Source: Variovorax sp. TBS-050B
GTDB lineage: Bacteria; Pseudomonadota; Gammaproteobacteria; Burkholderiales; Burkholderiaceae_C
Assembly (NCBI RefSeq): GCF_029893635.1
Contig: NZ_JARXYR010000002.1
Location: 3,013,001-3,077,000 of the forward strand
Direction of reading: 5' to 3'
Length of the DNA stretch: 64,000 bases
Shown here: positions 1-29,714 of the stretch, one piece after another
Layout of the letters: the number at the start of each line of letters is the position of its first letter
Numbering within the stretch: position 1 is the stretch's first letter
Notes under the pieces: generated by a model
Seen by the model: the letters and a program-made list of their open reading frames with translations, nothing else
Told to the model about the DNA's origin: nothing
Databases searched by the model: none
Translations under genes and position numbers: made by a program

Positions 1-296
1 AGCGCCAGCACGCCGCGCAGGAAGTCGGAGATGCTGCGCCGGCCCAGGTGCTGGTCGATCATCCAGAGGTGCACGTCCTCGATGGTCTGGAAGCGCGTGT
101 TCTGCACCGTCTGGAACGGCAGCCCGTGCTTCTGGCAGATGCCGTAGCGGTTGTGGCCGTCCACCAGCACGTCGCCCCAGAGCACCAGCGCGTCGCGGCA
201 GCCTTCGGCGAGGATGCTGCGCTCCAGCGCCTCGTATTCCTCCGGCGTCAATGGATCGATGTAGGCCTTGAGTTCTTCGTTGACGACGATGTTCAT
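1..296 (-). CDS. ParB N-terminal-domain-like protein, partial
   Basis: Reading leftward from the ATG at 296, an open frame runs off the window edge (98 codons visible). The product begins MNIVVNEELKAYIDPLTPEE and contains LVDGHNRYGICQKHG, the short G-H-x-R signature of ParB/Sulfiredoxin-like N-terminal domains, followed by a helical stretch with LGRRSISDFLRG. Such proteins are found as solitary ParB-N proteins in Burkholderiales and phages; a role in DNA binding is inferred only. No good ribosome site precedes the ATG. The rightward frame over the same bases lacks any recognisable motif, so I take the leftward frame as real. Confidence 0.6.
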   Translation of the reverse strand, partial: MNIVVNEELKAYIDPLTPEEYEALERSILAEGCRDALVLWGDVLVDGHNRYGICQKHGLPFQTVQNTRFQTIEDVHLWMIDQHLGRRSISDFLRGVLA

Positions 297-658
297 GGGG
301 AAAGGGAAGCGGTGCGTAGAGGCAAAGGGGCGGAATTCTAGGGCCCCCGCCGCGGGCGTTCGCACGATCATCCTGCTGTCATGCGGCCCGCCCACCATCC
401 GCGAGGCGAAGGAGGCGCGGATGCGATGCGCAGGCGCCGCGGCTGTCTCGCTTTGGCGCGCTCGAACGTCTTAAGGGCATGGAGCGCGAGATGGGACAGA
501 ACCAGGGCCGATGTGTATCCACAAGTAGTAATAATTCTCATTTGTATTGAACGCTTCAGGAGTACTGCTCTCATGTTCATGTGCCTGCATGCGCGCCGAC
601 GTTCTTTCTCCGGGCCTTTGGCGCCCCGCTTCTTCGCATGAGGCGGGAGCCGATCGAC
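297..658. other. Non-coding stretch: promoter and leader of the siderophore operon
   Basis: This 362-base gap lies between the divergent ParB-N-like gene and the first sigma-factor gene. I see no credible gene in it. It is GC-rich up to about 520, then has an AT-rich island at 521-550 that contains the Fur-like box. The remaining 110 bases to the sigma ATG would be an untranslated leader. Open frames across it are short and have no motif. Confidence 0.5.
529..548. promoter_or_regulatory. Fur-like box upstream of the first ECF sigma gene
   Basis: The bases TAATAATTCTCATTTGTATT stand out as an AT-rich island in GC-rich DNA. On the opposite strand they read AAATGAGAATTATTA, close to the classic Fur consensus core (tGAgAATnATTnTc). 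Location about 110 bases before the sigma start fits iron repression of the whole NRPS operon through the sigma factor. Seen: the sequence match; inferred: Fur binding. Confidence 0.65.
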
Positions 659-1186
659 ATGGCCCTGCATCTGCCCGAGCCTTCGCTGGCCGAGGTCTTC
701 ATCGCCAACCGTCCGCAGCTGCTGCGCGTGGCGCGCAAGATCGTGCGCACCGCGGAGCTGGCCGACGACGTGCTGCAGGACGCCTACCTGCGCATCGTCG
801 ACGGCGCGAGCGTGCGCAAGGCCGAGCGGCCGATCGGCTATTGCTGCCAGGTGGTGCGCAACGTGGCGCTCGACTGCTGTCGCCGCCACACCGTCGAGGC
901 CAACTACCGCAGCTTCGACGTGGACGTGGAGGCGCTCGACGTCGCCGGGCCGCCTTCGCCCGACCGCCTGATGCGCGAGCGGCAGGCTATCCATGCGATC
1001 GACCGGGTGCTCGCCGGACTGCCCGCGCGCACGCGGCTCGTGTTCGAGCTCTACCGGCTCGAAGGGCTCACGCAGCGCGAGATCGCACAGCGCCTGGGCT
1101 GTGCGCTTGGGCTCGTGAACGGCCTCATCGCCGAGGCCGCGCAGGCCATCAAGGCCTGCGGCCGGCTGCTCGACGACGACGATTGA
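659..1186 (+). CDS. ECF-family RNA polymerase sigma factor (FecI/PvdS-like)
   Basis: A 175-residue sigma-70 family protein with the two domains of an ECF sigma. Region 2 is seen around VARKIVRTAELADDVLQDAY and region 4 around LEGLTQREIAQRLG. It has no extra C-terminal domain. The ATG at 659 is preferred over the in-frame ATG at 638 because AGGCGGGAG precedes it and region 2 begins shortly after. It is the first gene behind the Fur-like box and leads the siderophore operon, so it probably directs transcription of the biosynthesis and uptake genes under iron limitation, as PvdS or FecI do. A short FecR-N-like gene follows, but no full-length anti-sigma is present nearby. Confidence 0.9.
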   Translation: MALHLPEPSLAEVFIANRPQLLRVARKIVRTAELADDVLQDAYLRIVDGASVRKAERPIGYCCQVVRNVALDCCRRHTVEANYRSFDVDVEALDVAGPPSPDRLMRERQAIHAIDRVLAGLPARTRLVFELYRLEGLTQREIAQRLGCALGLVNGLIAEAAQAIKACGRLLDDDD

Positions 1187-1209
1187 GCGCCGCCGCGCGC
1201 GGATGGTGT

Positions 1210-1228
1210 AGGGTAAAAGCTTTACCCT
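1210..1228. repeat. Perfect 8-bp inverted repeat between sigma and FecR-N-like gene
   Basis: AGGGTAAA-AGC-TTTACCCT: two perfect 8-base arms with a 3-base spacer, 24 bases after the sigma stop codon and 46 bases before the next ATG. There is no T-run after it, so it is a poor Rho-independent terminator. It could be an operator or a small mRNA hairpin. Confidence 0.6.
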
Positions 1229-1273
1229 CGCATGCATTGCGCCGCGGCGCGATGCATCGCATCCTTCACGCAC

Positions 1274-1480
1274 ATGACTCAGGACGAACAGGACGACCCC
1301 ATCTGGAGCACCGCATGGCAATGGGTGCAGCGCGAATACGACCGCGAGCGCTTCGACGCGGCTGCGCAGAAGGAGATGACGGCCTGGCTCGTGGCCGATC
1401 CGCGCCATCGCAAGGCCTACGACCGCGCCGCGAGGCTCTGGCTGCTCGCCGGCATCGTGCCGCCCGCCGCGGCCGAATGA
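1274..1480 (+). CDS. Stand-alone FecR N-terminal (DUF4880-like) domain protein
   Basis: A 68-residue protein starting MTQDEQDDPIWS. It carries the pattern of the cytoplasmic N-domain of FecR/PupR sigma regulators: A-W-Q-W-V-x-R-E near the start, then W-L-V-A-D-P-R-H-R-K-A-Y-D-R-A and L-W-L-L-A-G. Normal FecR proteins are about 320 residues, with a membrane helix and a periplasmic domain; both are missing here and the frame ends cleanly at a stop. No downstream remnant of the periplasmic part is visible before mbtH. It sits directly behind the ECF sigma gene. Because isolated FecR N-domains are known to bind and even activate their sigma factor, this may be a soluble sigma partner. An upstream in-frame ATG at 1232 is possible but adds no domain. 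Confidence 0.75.
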   Translation: MTQDEQDDPIWSTAWQWVQREYDRERFDAAAQKEMTAWLVADPRHRKAYDRAARLWLLAGIVPPAAAE

Positions 1481-1563
1481 ACAGATCGCGTCCCGAAGCG
1501 TCTTGTTGACAGGGGAGCGGCAATGGTCCGCTTCCTTCTGTTCAACCGCACAAGGACGCACCC

Positions 1564-1815
1564 ATGTCGACGAGCTGCTTCGATCGCGAAGACGAGACCT
1601 TCATCGTTCTGGTCAATCACGAAGACCAGTACTCCATCTGGCCCCACTGGAAGGCCGTGCCCAAGGGCTGGACCGCGGTCGAAGGCGTGAAGGGCGACAA
1701 GAAGACGGTGCTCGCCCACGTCGAGCAGGCGTGGACCGACATGCGGCCGCGCTCGCTGCGTGAGTGGATGGCGCAGCAGGAACAGCGCCCCGCGACCCAC
1801 ACCGCCGCCGGCTGA
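1564..1815 (+). CDS. MbtH-like protein
   Basis: An 83-residue MbtH-family chaperone of NRPS adenylation domains. It has the family signature: [10 protein letters not shown], then V-P-K-G-W, and [10 protein letters not shown] with the conserved tryptophans. Such proteins bind A domains and stimulate amino-acid activation. AAGGA at 1552-1556 gives a good ribosome site. It lies in the same direction as, and just before, the thioesterase and NRPS genes, so it most likely serves the A domains of this locus. Confidence 0.95.
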   Translation: MSTSCFDREDETFIVLVNHEDQYSIWPHWKAVPKGWTAVEGVKGDKKTVLAHVEQAWTDMRPRSLREWMAQQEQRPATHTAAG

Positions 1816-1820
1816 CGCGC

Positions 1821-2564
1821 GTGGAGCCGAGCGTCTCGCTGCTGTGCCTGCCCTGCGCCGGCGCCAGCGCCACGATGTACCTGCGCTGGCGCCGCCTGCT
1901 GCCGCAGTGGGTCCGCGTCGTGCCGGTGGAACTGCCCGGCCGCGGCGGCCGGCTCGCCGAGCGGCTGGAGCCCGACTTCGATGCGCTCGTCGCCCGCCTC
2001 TGCATCGAGCAGGCCGAGGCGATGCGCGGCCGCTTCGCGCTCTTCGGCCACAGCATGGGCGCCTTGCTCGCCTACGGCGTCGCCTGCCGGCTGCGTTCGG
2101 CCGGCCGGCCGCTGCCGCTCGCGCTGCTGGCCGCGGGCAGCCCCGCGCCCTCGCAGCGCGATCCGGCGCGCTTCGCCGGCAAGGACGACGACGCATCGCT
2201 CGTCGCCGACCTGCGCCGGCAGGGCGGCACGCCCGACGCGGTGTTCGCGAGTCCCGAGCTGCTGCGCATCACGCTCGACGTGCTCGCGGCCGACTACCGC
2301 GTCTGCGCGGGCTTCCGCCACCGCGGCGAAACGCCGCTCCCGATGCCGCTGCACGTCTTCGCGGGCCGCGACGACGACATCGCCGCCGCGCGCATGCAGG
2401 CATGGTCGGCGGAGGCCGGCGGCGAGTTCTCGCTCGACTGGTTCGACGGCGGCCATTTCTTCCTGCGCCAGCAGGAGACCGGCTTCCTGGCGGCGCTGAC
2501 TCGGCGCCTCGGCCAGGCCATGGCCTGCGGCGACGCCGATGCTGCCCACCGTGCGCTGGCCTGA
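1821..2564 (+). CDS. Type II thioesterase (GrsT/RifR-like)
   Basis: A 247-residue alpha/beta hydrolase that removes wrong or stalled acyl groups from carrier proteins. It starts with L-C-L-P-C-A-G-A-S-A, the typical N-terminus. It has GHSMG with the nucleophile at Ser78, a G-R-D-D loop for the acid, and G-G-H-F-F-L with the catalytic histidine near the C-terminus. The GTG at 1821 is chosen because the conserved core begins about eight residues later and it lies 5 bases after the mbtH stop; the in-frame ATG at 1764 would overlap mbtH by 52 bases. The gene end overlaps the PPTase start by 26 bases. Confidence 0.9.
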   Translation: MEPSVSLLCLPCAGASATMYLRWRRLLPQWVRVVPVELPGRGGRLAERLEPDFDALVARLCIEQAEAMRGRFALFGHSMGALLAYGVACRLRSAGRPLPLALLAAGSPAPSQRDPARFAGKDDDASLVADLRRQGGTPDAVFASPELLRITLDVLAADYRVCAGFRHRGETPLPMPLHVFAGRDDDIAAARMQAWSAEAGGEFSLDWFDGGHFFLRQQETGFLAALTRRLGQAMACGDADAAHRALA

Positions 2565-3230
2565 ATCCACGCTGCCGCCGGGCATCGAGGTGCATCGCCT
2601 CGACCTCGACACCGCGGCCGAGGATGCCTCGGCGCGCCGATGGCTCGCGCCCGCCGAATGCGCCCGCGCCGACAGGTTCGCCAGGACCGCCGACCGCGTG
2701 CGCTTCACGGCCGCGCGCGCGGCGCTGCGCCGCCTGCTCGCCGAGCGCATCGGCTGTGCGCCCGCCGACGTGCCGATCGCCGTTGGTCCGCACGGCAAGC
2801 CCTTCCTCGACCTGGGCGGCGATGCACCGTCCTTCAACGTCTCGCACTCGGGCGACCACGCCCTGATCGCGATCGGCGATCCGGAGCGCGTGGATGCGGT
2901 GGGCATCGACATCGAGCAGCGCCGTGGCGACATCGATGCCGAGGCCGTTCTCGCGATCGCCTTCACCGCGCACGAATGCCGCGCCGTGCGCGAGGCCGCG
3001 GACCCGCTGCGGGCGCTCTACGACCGCTGGGCCGCGAAGGAGGCCGTGCTCAAGGCCATCGGCACCGGCGTGGCCCGGCACCTGCCATCCACCGCCATCC
3101 ATGCCGGCGCCGAAGGGCGGTTCGCCCTCGAATGCGCCGTGCCCGGATGGATACGTCTTCAAGTCCAGGCGCTCGCCGCGCCGCCCGGCTACGCCGCCGC
3201 GCTCGCCTGGCGTGCCGCAAAGGAATCGAC

Positions 3231-3234
<4 letters not shown>
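2539..3234 (+). CDS. 4'-phosphopantetheinyl transferase (Sfp/EntD superfamily)
   Basis: A 231-residue PPTase that converts apo to holo carrier proteins with coenzyme A. Seen: F-N-V-S-H-S-G-D-H, then V-G-I-D-I-E with Asp124 as Mg ligand, and R-W-A-A-K-E-A-V-L-K, the three signature blocks in the correct order. Length and layout fit the Sfp type. It overlaps the thioesterase end by 26 bases and its TGA overlaps the next ATG (ATGA), so it is translationally coupled to the assembly line. It probably activates the seven carrier domains encoded downstream. Confidence 0.92.
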
Positions 3235-8512
<5,278 letters not shown>

Positions 8513-8513
<1 letters not shown>

Positions 8514-11500
8514 TGTCCGCTTTCCAGAATCCCGCCGAGCCTTCGGGCATCGAGATCGCCATCGTCGGCATGGCCGGCCGCTTTCCGGGCGCCGACGACG
8601 TCGACGCCTTCTGGCGCAACGTGCAGGGCGGCGTAGAGTCGGTCACGCGCTTCACCGACGAGGAACTGCGCGCGCGCGGCGTGCCGCAGCATCTGATCGA
8701 CGACCCCGACTACGTGAAGGCCGGCGTGCGCTTCGACGGCTTCGACCAGTTCGATGCCGCCTTCTTCGGCTACACCCCGCGCGAGGCCGAGACGCTCGAT
8801 CCGCAGCAGCGCATCTTTCTCGAATGCGCCTGGACCGCGCTCGAACATGCGGGCTGCGACCCGGCGCGCTGGCCCGGCAAGGTCGGCGTCTACGCGGGCG
8901 AGGGCGCCAACCTCTACCTGATGCGGCACCTGCTGCCGGCGTTCGGCCTTGGCGCCGACAGCGGCATCGCCGACCTGCTCGGCCTGATGAACGGCAACTC
9001 GGGCAACTCGCTCTGCACCCGCGTCGCCTACAAGCTCGACCTGCGCGGCCCGGCCGTCACGGTTCAGACGGCCTGCTCGACCTCGCTGGTCGCGGTGCAT
9101 GCCGCCTGCCAGGCGCTCATCGGGCTGGAGTGCGACATGGCGCTCGCGGGCGGCGTGTGGCTCAACCTGCTGCAGGAGGGCGGCTACCGCTACCAGGCCG
9201 GTGCCATCCTCTCGCCCGACGGCCACTGCCGCGCCTTCGACGCCCGGGCCGGCGGCACGCTGATCGGCAGCGGCGCCGGCGTGGTGGTGCTCAAGCGCCT
9301 CGACGATGCGCTGCGCGACGGCGACACCATCCATGCGGTGATCAAGGGCTCCGCCGTCAACAACGACGGCGCGGCCAAGGTCGGCTTCACCGCGCCGGGC
9401 ATCGACGGCCAGGCCGAGGTGATCCGCACGGCGCGCTTTATCGCCGGCGTGCCGGCCGAGAGCATCGGCTACATCGAAGCGCACGGCACCGGCACCACGC
9501 TCGGCGATCCGATCGAGATCGCCGCGCTCACGCAGGCCTTCCGCGCCGACACCGCGCGGCGCGGCTTCTGCGCCGTGGGCTCGGTCAAGACGAACATCGG
9601 CCATCTCGATGCCGCGGCCGGCGTGGCGGGGCTCATCAAGGCCGCGATGGCGCTCCGGCACCGCGTGCTGCCGCCGAGCCTGAACTTCGAACAGGCCAAT
9701 CCGCAGATCGATTTTGCGGCCAGCCCCTTCTACGTCAACACCGAAGCCCGGCCATGGCCCGCGGCAGGCACGCCGCGCCGCGCGGGCGTGAGCTCGTTCG
9801 GCATCGGCGGCACCAACGCGCACGTGGTGCTGGAAGAAGCACCGGCCGCCGCCGCGCCCGCCGCCCCGGGCGCGCTGGCCTGGCAGGTGCTGCCGCTGTC
9901 GGCGCGCAGCGAGGCGGCGCTCGCGCAGGGCCGCGCGCGGCTCGCCGCGCACCTGGAGGCGCGGCCCGACCAGGCGCTCCACGACGTGGCCCACACGCTG
10001 CAGACCGGCCGCCGCGCCTTCGCCTGGCGCAGCGCGGTGGTGGCGAACGATGCGGGCACCGCGGCGCGCCTCCTCGCATCGCCCGCGGCCGCGTCGCGGC
10101 AGGCGCCGGCTGCGGCGCCCGAGGTGGTGTTCCTCTTTCCGGGCAGCGGCAGCCAGCATGCCGGCATGGGCGCGGCGCTGTACCGCGAGAGCGCCGTGTT
10201 CCGCGACGCGCTCGACCGCTGCATGGCCCTGCTGCGCGACGAGAGCGGCATCGACCTGCATCCGCTGCTGTTTCCCACGCCCGGCGAAGAGGCCGGCGTG
10301 GACGCGCGCCTGTTCCAGATCGACGCGGCGCAGCCCGCGCTGTTCGCCATCGAGTACGCGCTCGCGCAGTGGTGGCTGCACCGCGGCGTGAAGCCCGCGC
10401 TGATGATGGGCCACAGCCTCGGCGAATACGTGGCGGCCTGCGTGGCCGGCGTGTTCTCGCTCGGCGATGCGCTGCGCATCGTGGCCGGCCGCGCGCGGCT
10501 GGTGAAGGCGCTGCCCGCGGGCGCGATGCTCGCGGTGCCGCTGCCGGCGGACGAACTTGAACCCCTGCTCGCGCTGGGCTGCGATCTCGCGGCCGTCAAC
10601 GGCGAGGCGCTCTGCGTGCTCGCCGGCAGCCCGGAGTCGATCGCGCAGGCCGAGGCCGCGCTGCGCGCGCGCGAGCAGCTGCCGCGCCGCCTGCATGTGG
10701 CCGTGGCCTTCCATTCGCGCATCGTCGATCCGGCGGTGGCGGCGCTCGAGCGGCTCGTGGGCTCGGTGCCGCGCCATGCGCCGCGCATTCCCTTCATCTC
10801 CAACCTCACGGGCCTGCCGATCACGGCCGCGGAGGCCACCAGCCCCGCCTACTGGGGCCGGCACCTGCGCCACACGGTGCGCTTCGCCGAAGGGCTGCGC
10901 CACATCTTCGAGACGCCCGGGCGCGTGCTGCTCGAGGTGGGGCCGGGCGAGACGCTCAGCGCCCTGGCGCGCCAGCATCCCGCGAGCCGCACGGCCGCCG
11001 GCCTCTGGGCCAGCCAGGCGCATGCGCAGCAGACCGCGCGCAACAGCCAGCAGCTCGCGAATGCGGTCGCGGGGCTCTGGTGCGCCGGCGTCGAGATCGA
11101 CTGGACCGCGGCGCTCGAAGGCGCCGCGCGGCGCCGCGTGCCGCTGCCGACCTATGCCTTCCAGCGCCAGCGCTTCTGGGTCGAGCCCGGTGCCGTCGCG
11201 CGGTCCGCGCCGGCTGCGGAAGCCGAACTGCTGCATGCGCCGGTGTGGCAGCGCGGCGCGGCCCCGCCTGCAGCGGCGGCGCACGACCATGCGGGCTGCA
11301 CCCTGGTGCTCGGCGATGCGAACAGCTTCACCGACCGGCTCGCGCGCACGCTGCGCGAACGCGGCGAGACCGTGGTGCTCGCGCTGCGCGGCAGCCGCTT
11401 CGCGCGCACCGCGCCGGGGCAGTACACGCTGCGCCCCGCCGAGCGCGCCGACCACGCGGCGCTGCTGCGCGCGGTCGAGGCCGAGGCGGGCCCGCTGCGG

Positions 11501-13089
11501 CGGCTCCACCATCTCTGGAGCCTCGACGGTGCGCGGCATGCGCCCGATGCCGAGGTGTTCGAAGCCGGCTGCCTGAGCCTGCTCGCCTTCGCGCAGGCGC
11601 TCGACGCGCTCGGTGCCTCGGGCCGGCCGCCGCTCGCGCTGAGCATCGTGGCCGACGGCCTCGAAGACGTCGCGGGCACCGAGCCGCTGGTGCCTGCGAA
11701 GGCCACGCTGACCGGCTTCGCGAAGGTGCTGGGGCAGGAATACCCGTCTGTCGCCTGCCGCGTGATCGACGTGGTGCTGCCCGCGCCCGAGAGTGCGGCC
11801 GAGACCGAACTCGCGCGCCGCGTGGCCGACGAAGCGGCCGCCGCGCACGACGACTTCGTGGTCGCATGGCGCGGTCCGCATCGGTGGACGCGGCGCTACG
11901 AGCCGCTGCCCGCGCGGCCCGCCACGCCGCGGCTGCGCGAGGGCGGCGTGTACCTGATCACCGGCGGCCTGGGCAGCGTGGGCCTCGCGCTCGCGCGGCA
12001 GCTGAGCCGCCGCTGGAAGGCGCGGCTGGTGCTGCTCGGCCGCACGCCGCTGCCCGCGCGCGCTGCGTGGGACGGGATCGTCGCCGACGCCGGCCAGCCT
12101 GCCGCGCTGCGCCGCCGGCTCCGGCAACTGGCCGAACTCGAAGCCGAAGGCGCCGAGGTGCTGACGCTCGCGGCCGACGTCACCGACGCCGCGCAGATGC
12201 GCGATGCGGTCGCGGCGGTGCATGCGCGCTTCGGCGCCATCCACGGCGCGGTCCATGCCGTGATGGACCCGGGCCTCGGCATGATCGCGCAGCGCACCCG
12301 CGCGCAGGTCGAGGCCGCGTTCGCGCCCAAGGTCGCCGGCACCCGCATCCTGTTCGAGGCGCTCGGCGGCGAGCCGCTCGACTTCGTGCTGCTGTGCTCG
12401 TCGATCGCCACGCTGCTCGGCGGCCTCGGCCGCGCCGACTATGCCGCGGCCAACGCCTTTCTCGATGCCTTCGCGGCCGCGAACCGGCGCGCTTCGGCGC
12501 TGCCCGTGTTCTCGGTCGCCTGGGACGCATGGCGCGACCTCGGCGCCGCGGCCGACATGGACCTGCCCGAGGGCATGGGCCTCGACGAGCGCACCGGCGT
12601 GCAGGCCTTCGAGCGCATCGTCGACGGCGCGGACCTGCCGCACACCGTGGTCTCCGCCTCGCCGCTCGCGGCACGGCTGCGCCCGGTCGGCGAACTGCTC
12701 GCTGCGCTCGATGCCGCGCCCGCGGCCGATGCGCGCGCAGGCGGTGGCAGCCATGCGCGGCCCGCACTCTCCACGCCCTTCGCCGAACCCGAAGGCGAGC
12801 TCGAGACCGGCCTGGCCGAACTCTGGACCGACGCGCTCGGCATCGCGCCCGTGGGCGCGCACGACAACCTGTTCGAACTGGGCGGCGATTCGCTGCTCGC
12901 GATCCGGCTGCTGTCGCGCGTGCGCAAGGCCTACGGCGTGGAGCTCCAGCCGGCCGATTTCTTCAAGGCCCCGACCGTGGCCGAACTCGCGGCGCTGGTC
13001 GAGCTGCGGCTGATCGAGCAGATCGAGCGCGAGGCCCCGGGCGCCGGCGAAGCCGCCACGGCCGGCATTCCTGCAAGTCTTTCAACCCC

Positions 13090-13093
<4 letters not shown>
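8513..13093 (+). CDS. Type I polyketide synthase module: KS-AT-KR-ACP
   Basis: A 1,526-residue single PKS module; the ATG overlaps the previous stop (TGATG). Ketosynthase about 10-440 with TACSTS (Cys188), EAHGTGTT and KTNIGH. Acyltransferase about 535-830 with GHSLG (Ser635) and VAFHS (731-735), which resembles the HAFH of malonyl-specific and not the YASH of methylmalonyl-specific domains. Ketoreductase from about 1140 with T-G-G-L-G-S-V-G, Ser1297 and Tyr1310, so it looks active. ACP about 1430-1495 (GGDS). The region between AT and KR is the KR structural half; I see no dehydratase, enoylreductase or methyltransferase. It should add one malonate to acyl-X and reduce it to a beta-hydroxy (statine-like) unit. 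Confidence 0.93.
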
Positions 13094-28366
<15,273 letters not shown>

Positions 28367-28528
28367 GCAGTATGCGACCGAGCCATGCGAGTGCGTCCGC
28401 CATGCGATGGCCCCTCAGGCTTGATCCGCGCGCCCGCGAAGAAGTCGTGGCTCGGCTTGCGCCACTGGCCGCGCACGCCGATCACCGCACCGGCCAAGTG
28501 CAAATATCGTCTTCATCGGATGAACTCT

Positions 28529-29245
28529 CTATTCGGAGGTGCCTCGTCGCCCCAATGCGGGATAGATCCGAGTAGAAGGCAAATGCTCCTTGTGACCAGG
28601 CGTCACAACATTCAGGATCGAAACGTTTTTCTCTCGCCTCCGCTGAGTGATCGCCAGCGAGCCATTGGAGGTTTTCTCGATTTCCAATTCCCCGTAAGAG
28701 ATTGTGCGCGGCACAAAATCACCCGCTCCGCTCACCTTTGCCTGCCTCAAAATGAGCCTGCCTTTGTGGCACCCGGCCATCTCGGTTCCCAGGTTGGTTA
28801 TCAATTGGGTCTCTCCGGATTTTCCCTGAATTAATTGAGATCCGGTCTGTTCAATGTGAAGGACGCCGTGGGCTTTGCGTTGCGTCTGAGTACGGGTACT
28901 CCCTTCCGCGAATTTGTTCCTCTTCGTGTCAATATAGTACGACTGGTATCTTGGCAGGTCCTTGGCGTTTGGCGGCTGAGAAAGGCCAGTTGTGGGGCTG
29001 AACGCCGCGGTTCTCCACAATTCGTCGGGGGATCCCGAATAAATGGGTATCAAGTTTGTTGAAAATCCTCCGTCCGAGTAATAAGTGATTTCATAAATGT
29101 AGTCGCCTTTTAGATCGGGGCATCCTGTTGCACTTAGCATCGGCGGATTCCAATCCAACTGCTGCGTTGATAGTCGCCCGACGCTCACGCATCCGCACGA
29201 CGATGCCATCATGAGTGCGATTTCTATATAGAATGCCGATCGCAT
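28529..29245 (-). CDS. Hypothetical protein, possible lipoprotein, AT-rich gene
   Basis: A 238-residue protein that I do not recognise. The N-terminus has a short hydrophobic stretch ending A-S-S-C-G-C, an imperfect lipobox with Cys17 as possible lipid site. The rest has many Tyr, Ser and Thr, e.g. G-D-Y-I-Y-E-I-T-Y-Y. GGTGAG precedes the ATG at 29245. Its base composition (clearly lower G+C) and codon use differ strongly from both neighbours, and it lies between the NRPS operon and the receptor gene, converging on the NRPS end. This suggests recent acquisition. It could be a single inserted gene; no transposase or repeat is visible beside it. Confidence 0.55.
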   Translation of the reverse strand: MRSAFYIEIALMMASSCGCVSVGRLSTQQLDWNPPMLSATGCPDLKGDYIYEITYYSDGGFSTNLIPIYSGSPDELWRTAAFSPTTGLSQPPNAKDLPRYQSYYIDTKRNKFAEGSTRTQTQRKAHGVLHIEQTGSQLIQGKSGETQLITNLGTEMAGCHKGRLILRQAKVSGAGDFVPRTISYGELEIEKTSNGSLAITQRRREKNVSILNVVTPGHKEHLPSTRIYPALGRRGTSE

Positions 29246-29714
29246 AATTGCTCACCGAATGGACCCTGCCTAGATAGGAATCGGTCTGCTGCTACCTCCA
29301 TCATTAAAACGCGTGATGTGATAAAAGTAGGCGCCACTCAATCTGGGCAGTTATGTCTGAATTTAAGATCTCGCGAGCCCGATCAGAACCAAAACCTCGA
29401 ATTCCCGAGGTGTTTTCGCATCCGACCAGCATCCATATAACATCGCAAATGCAAGTGTTGTTCGGACCATGCGGTACAGATCGCGATTCACTTCTTCTTC
29501 CTCCCCTGTGGCCTCTTCGAGGTGACGAGGCCGCGGGATTCTGGGAGGAATGCGTTGCTCTTCAGAGGAAGTCGGTCACGAATCGGGGCAGATTCGACAA
29601 CATCGGTGCGCGAGGCTTAGCAATTGCAAGCGGTATGCACGCCTGGACCCGTTGAAAACAAAAGCCGGATGCCCGCGAAGGCATCCGGCTTTTTTCATGC
29701 GTGGAAGCCGGGGC
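29246..29714. other. AT-rich intergenic stretch with one terminator
   Basis: About 470 bases between the odd lipoprotein gene and the receptor gene. It is less GC-rich than the surroundings up to about 29,650. I see no gene with a recognisable motif; a 100-codon rightward frame at 29353-29655 has no domain or good codon pattern. The only clear element is the hairpin terminator at 29661-29695. Confidence 0.5.
29661..29695. terminator. Bidirectional Rho-independent terminator after the receptor gene
   Basis: A 12-base stem (AAAGCCGGATGC paired with GCATCCGGCTTT) around an 8-base loop, with T-run on the right side and A-run on the left, so it can work in both directions. It lies about 20 bases beyond the stop of the leftward receptor gene. 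Confidence 0.85.

Noticed and set aside
11200..11940. Possible dehydratase domain between AT and KR of the PKS
   Set aside because: No H-x3-G-x4-P motif; the stretch fits the structural half of the ketoreductase.
29353..29655. 100-codon rightward frame in the AT-rich gap
   Set aside because: No motif, no good ribosome site and no typical codon pattern; it runs close to the terminator. Too weak to call.
28367..29714. Insertion sequence or transposon as source of the AT-rich island
   Set aside because: No transposase motif, terminal inverted repeats or target duplication visible.
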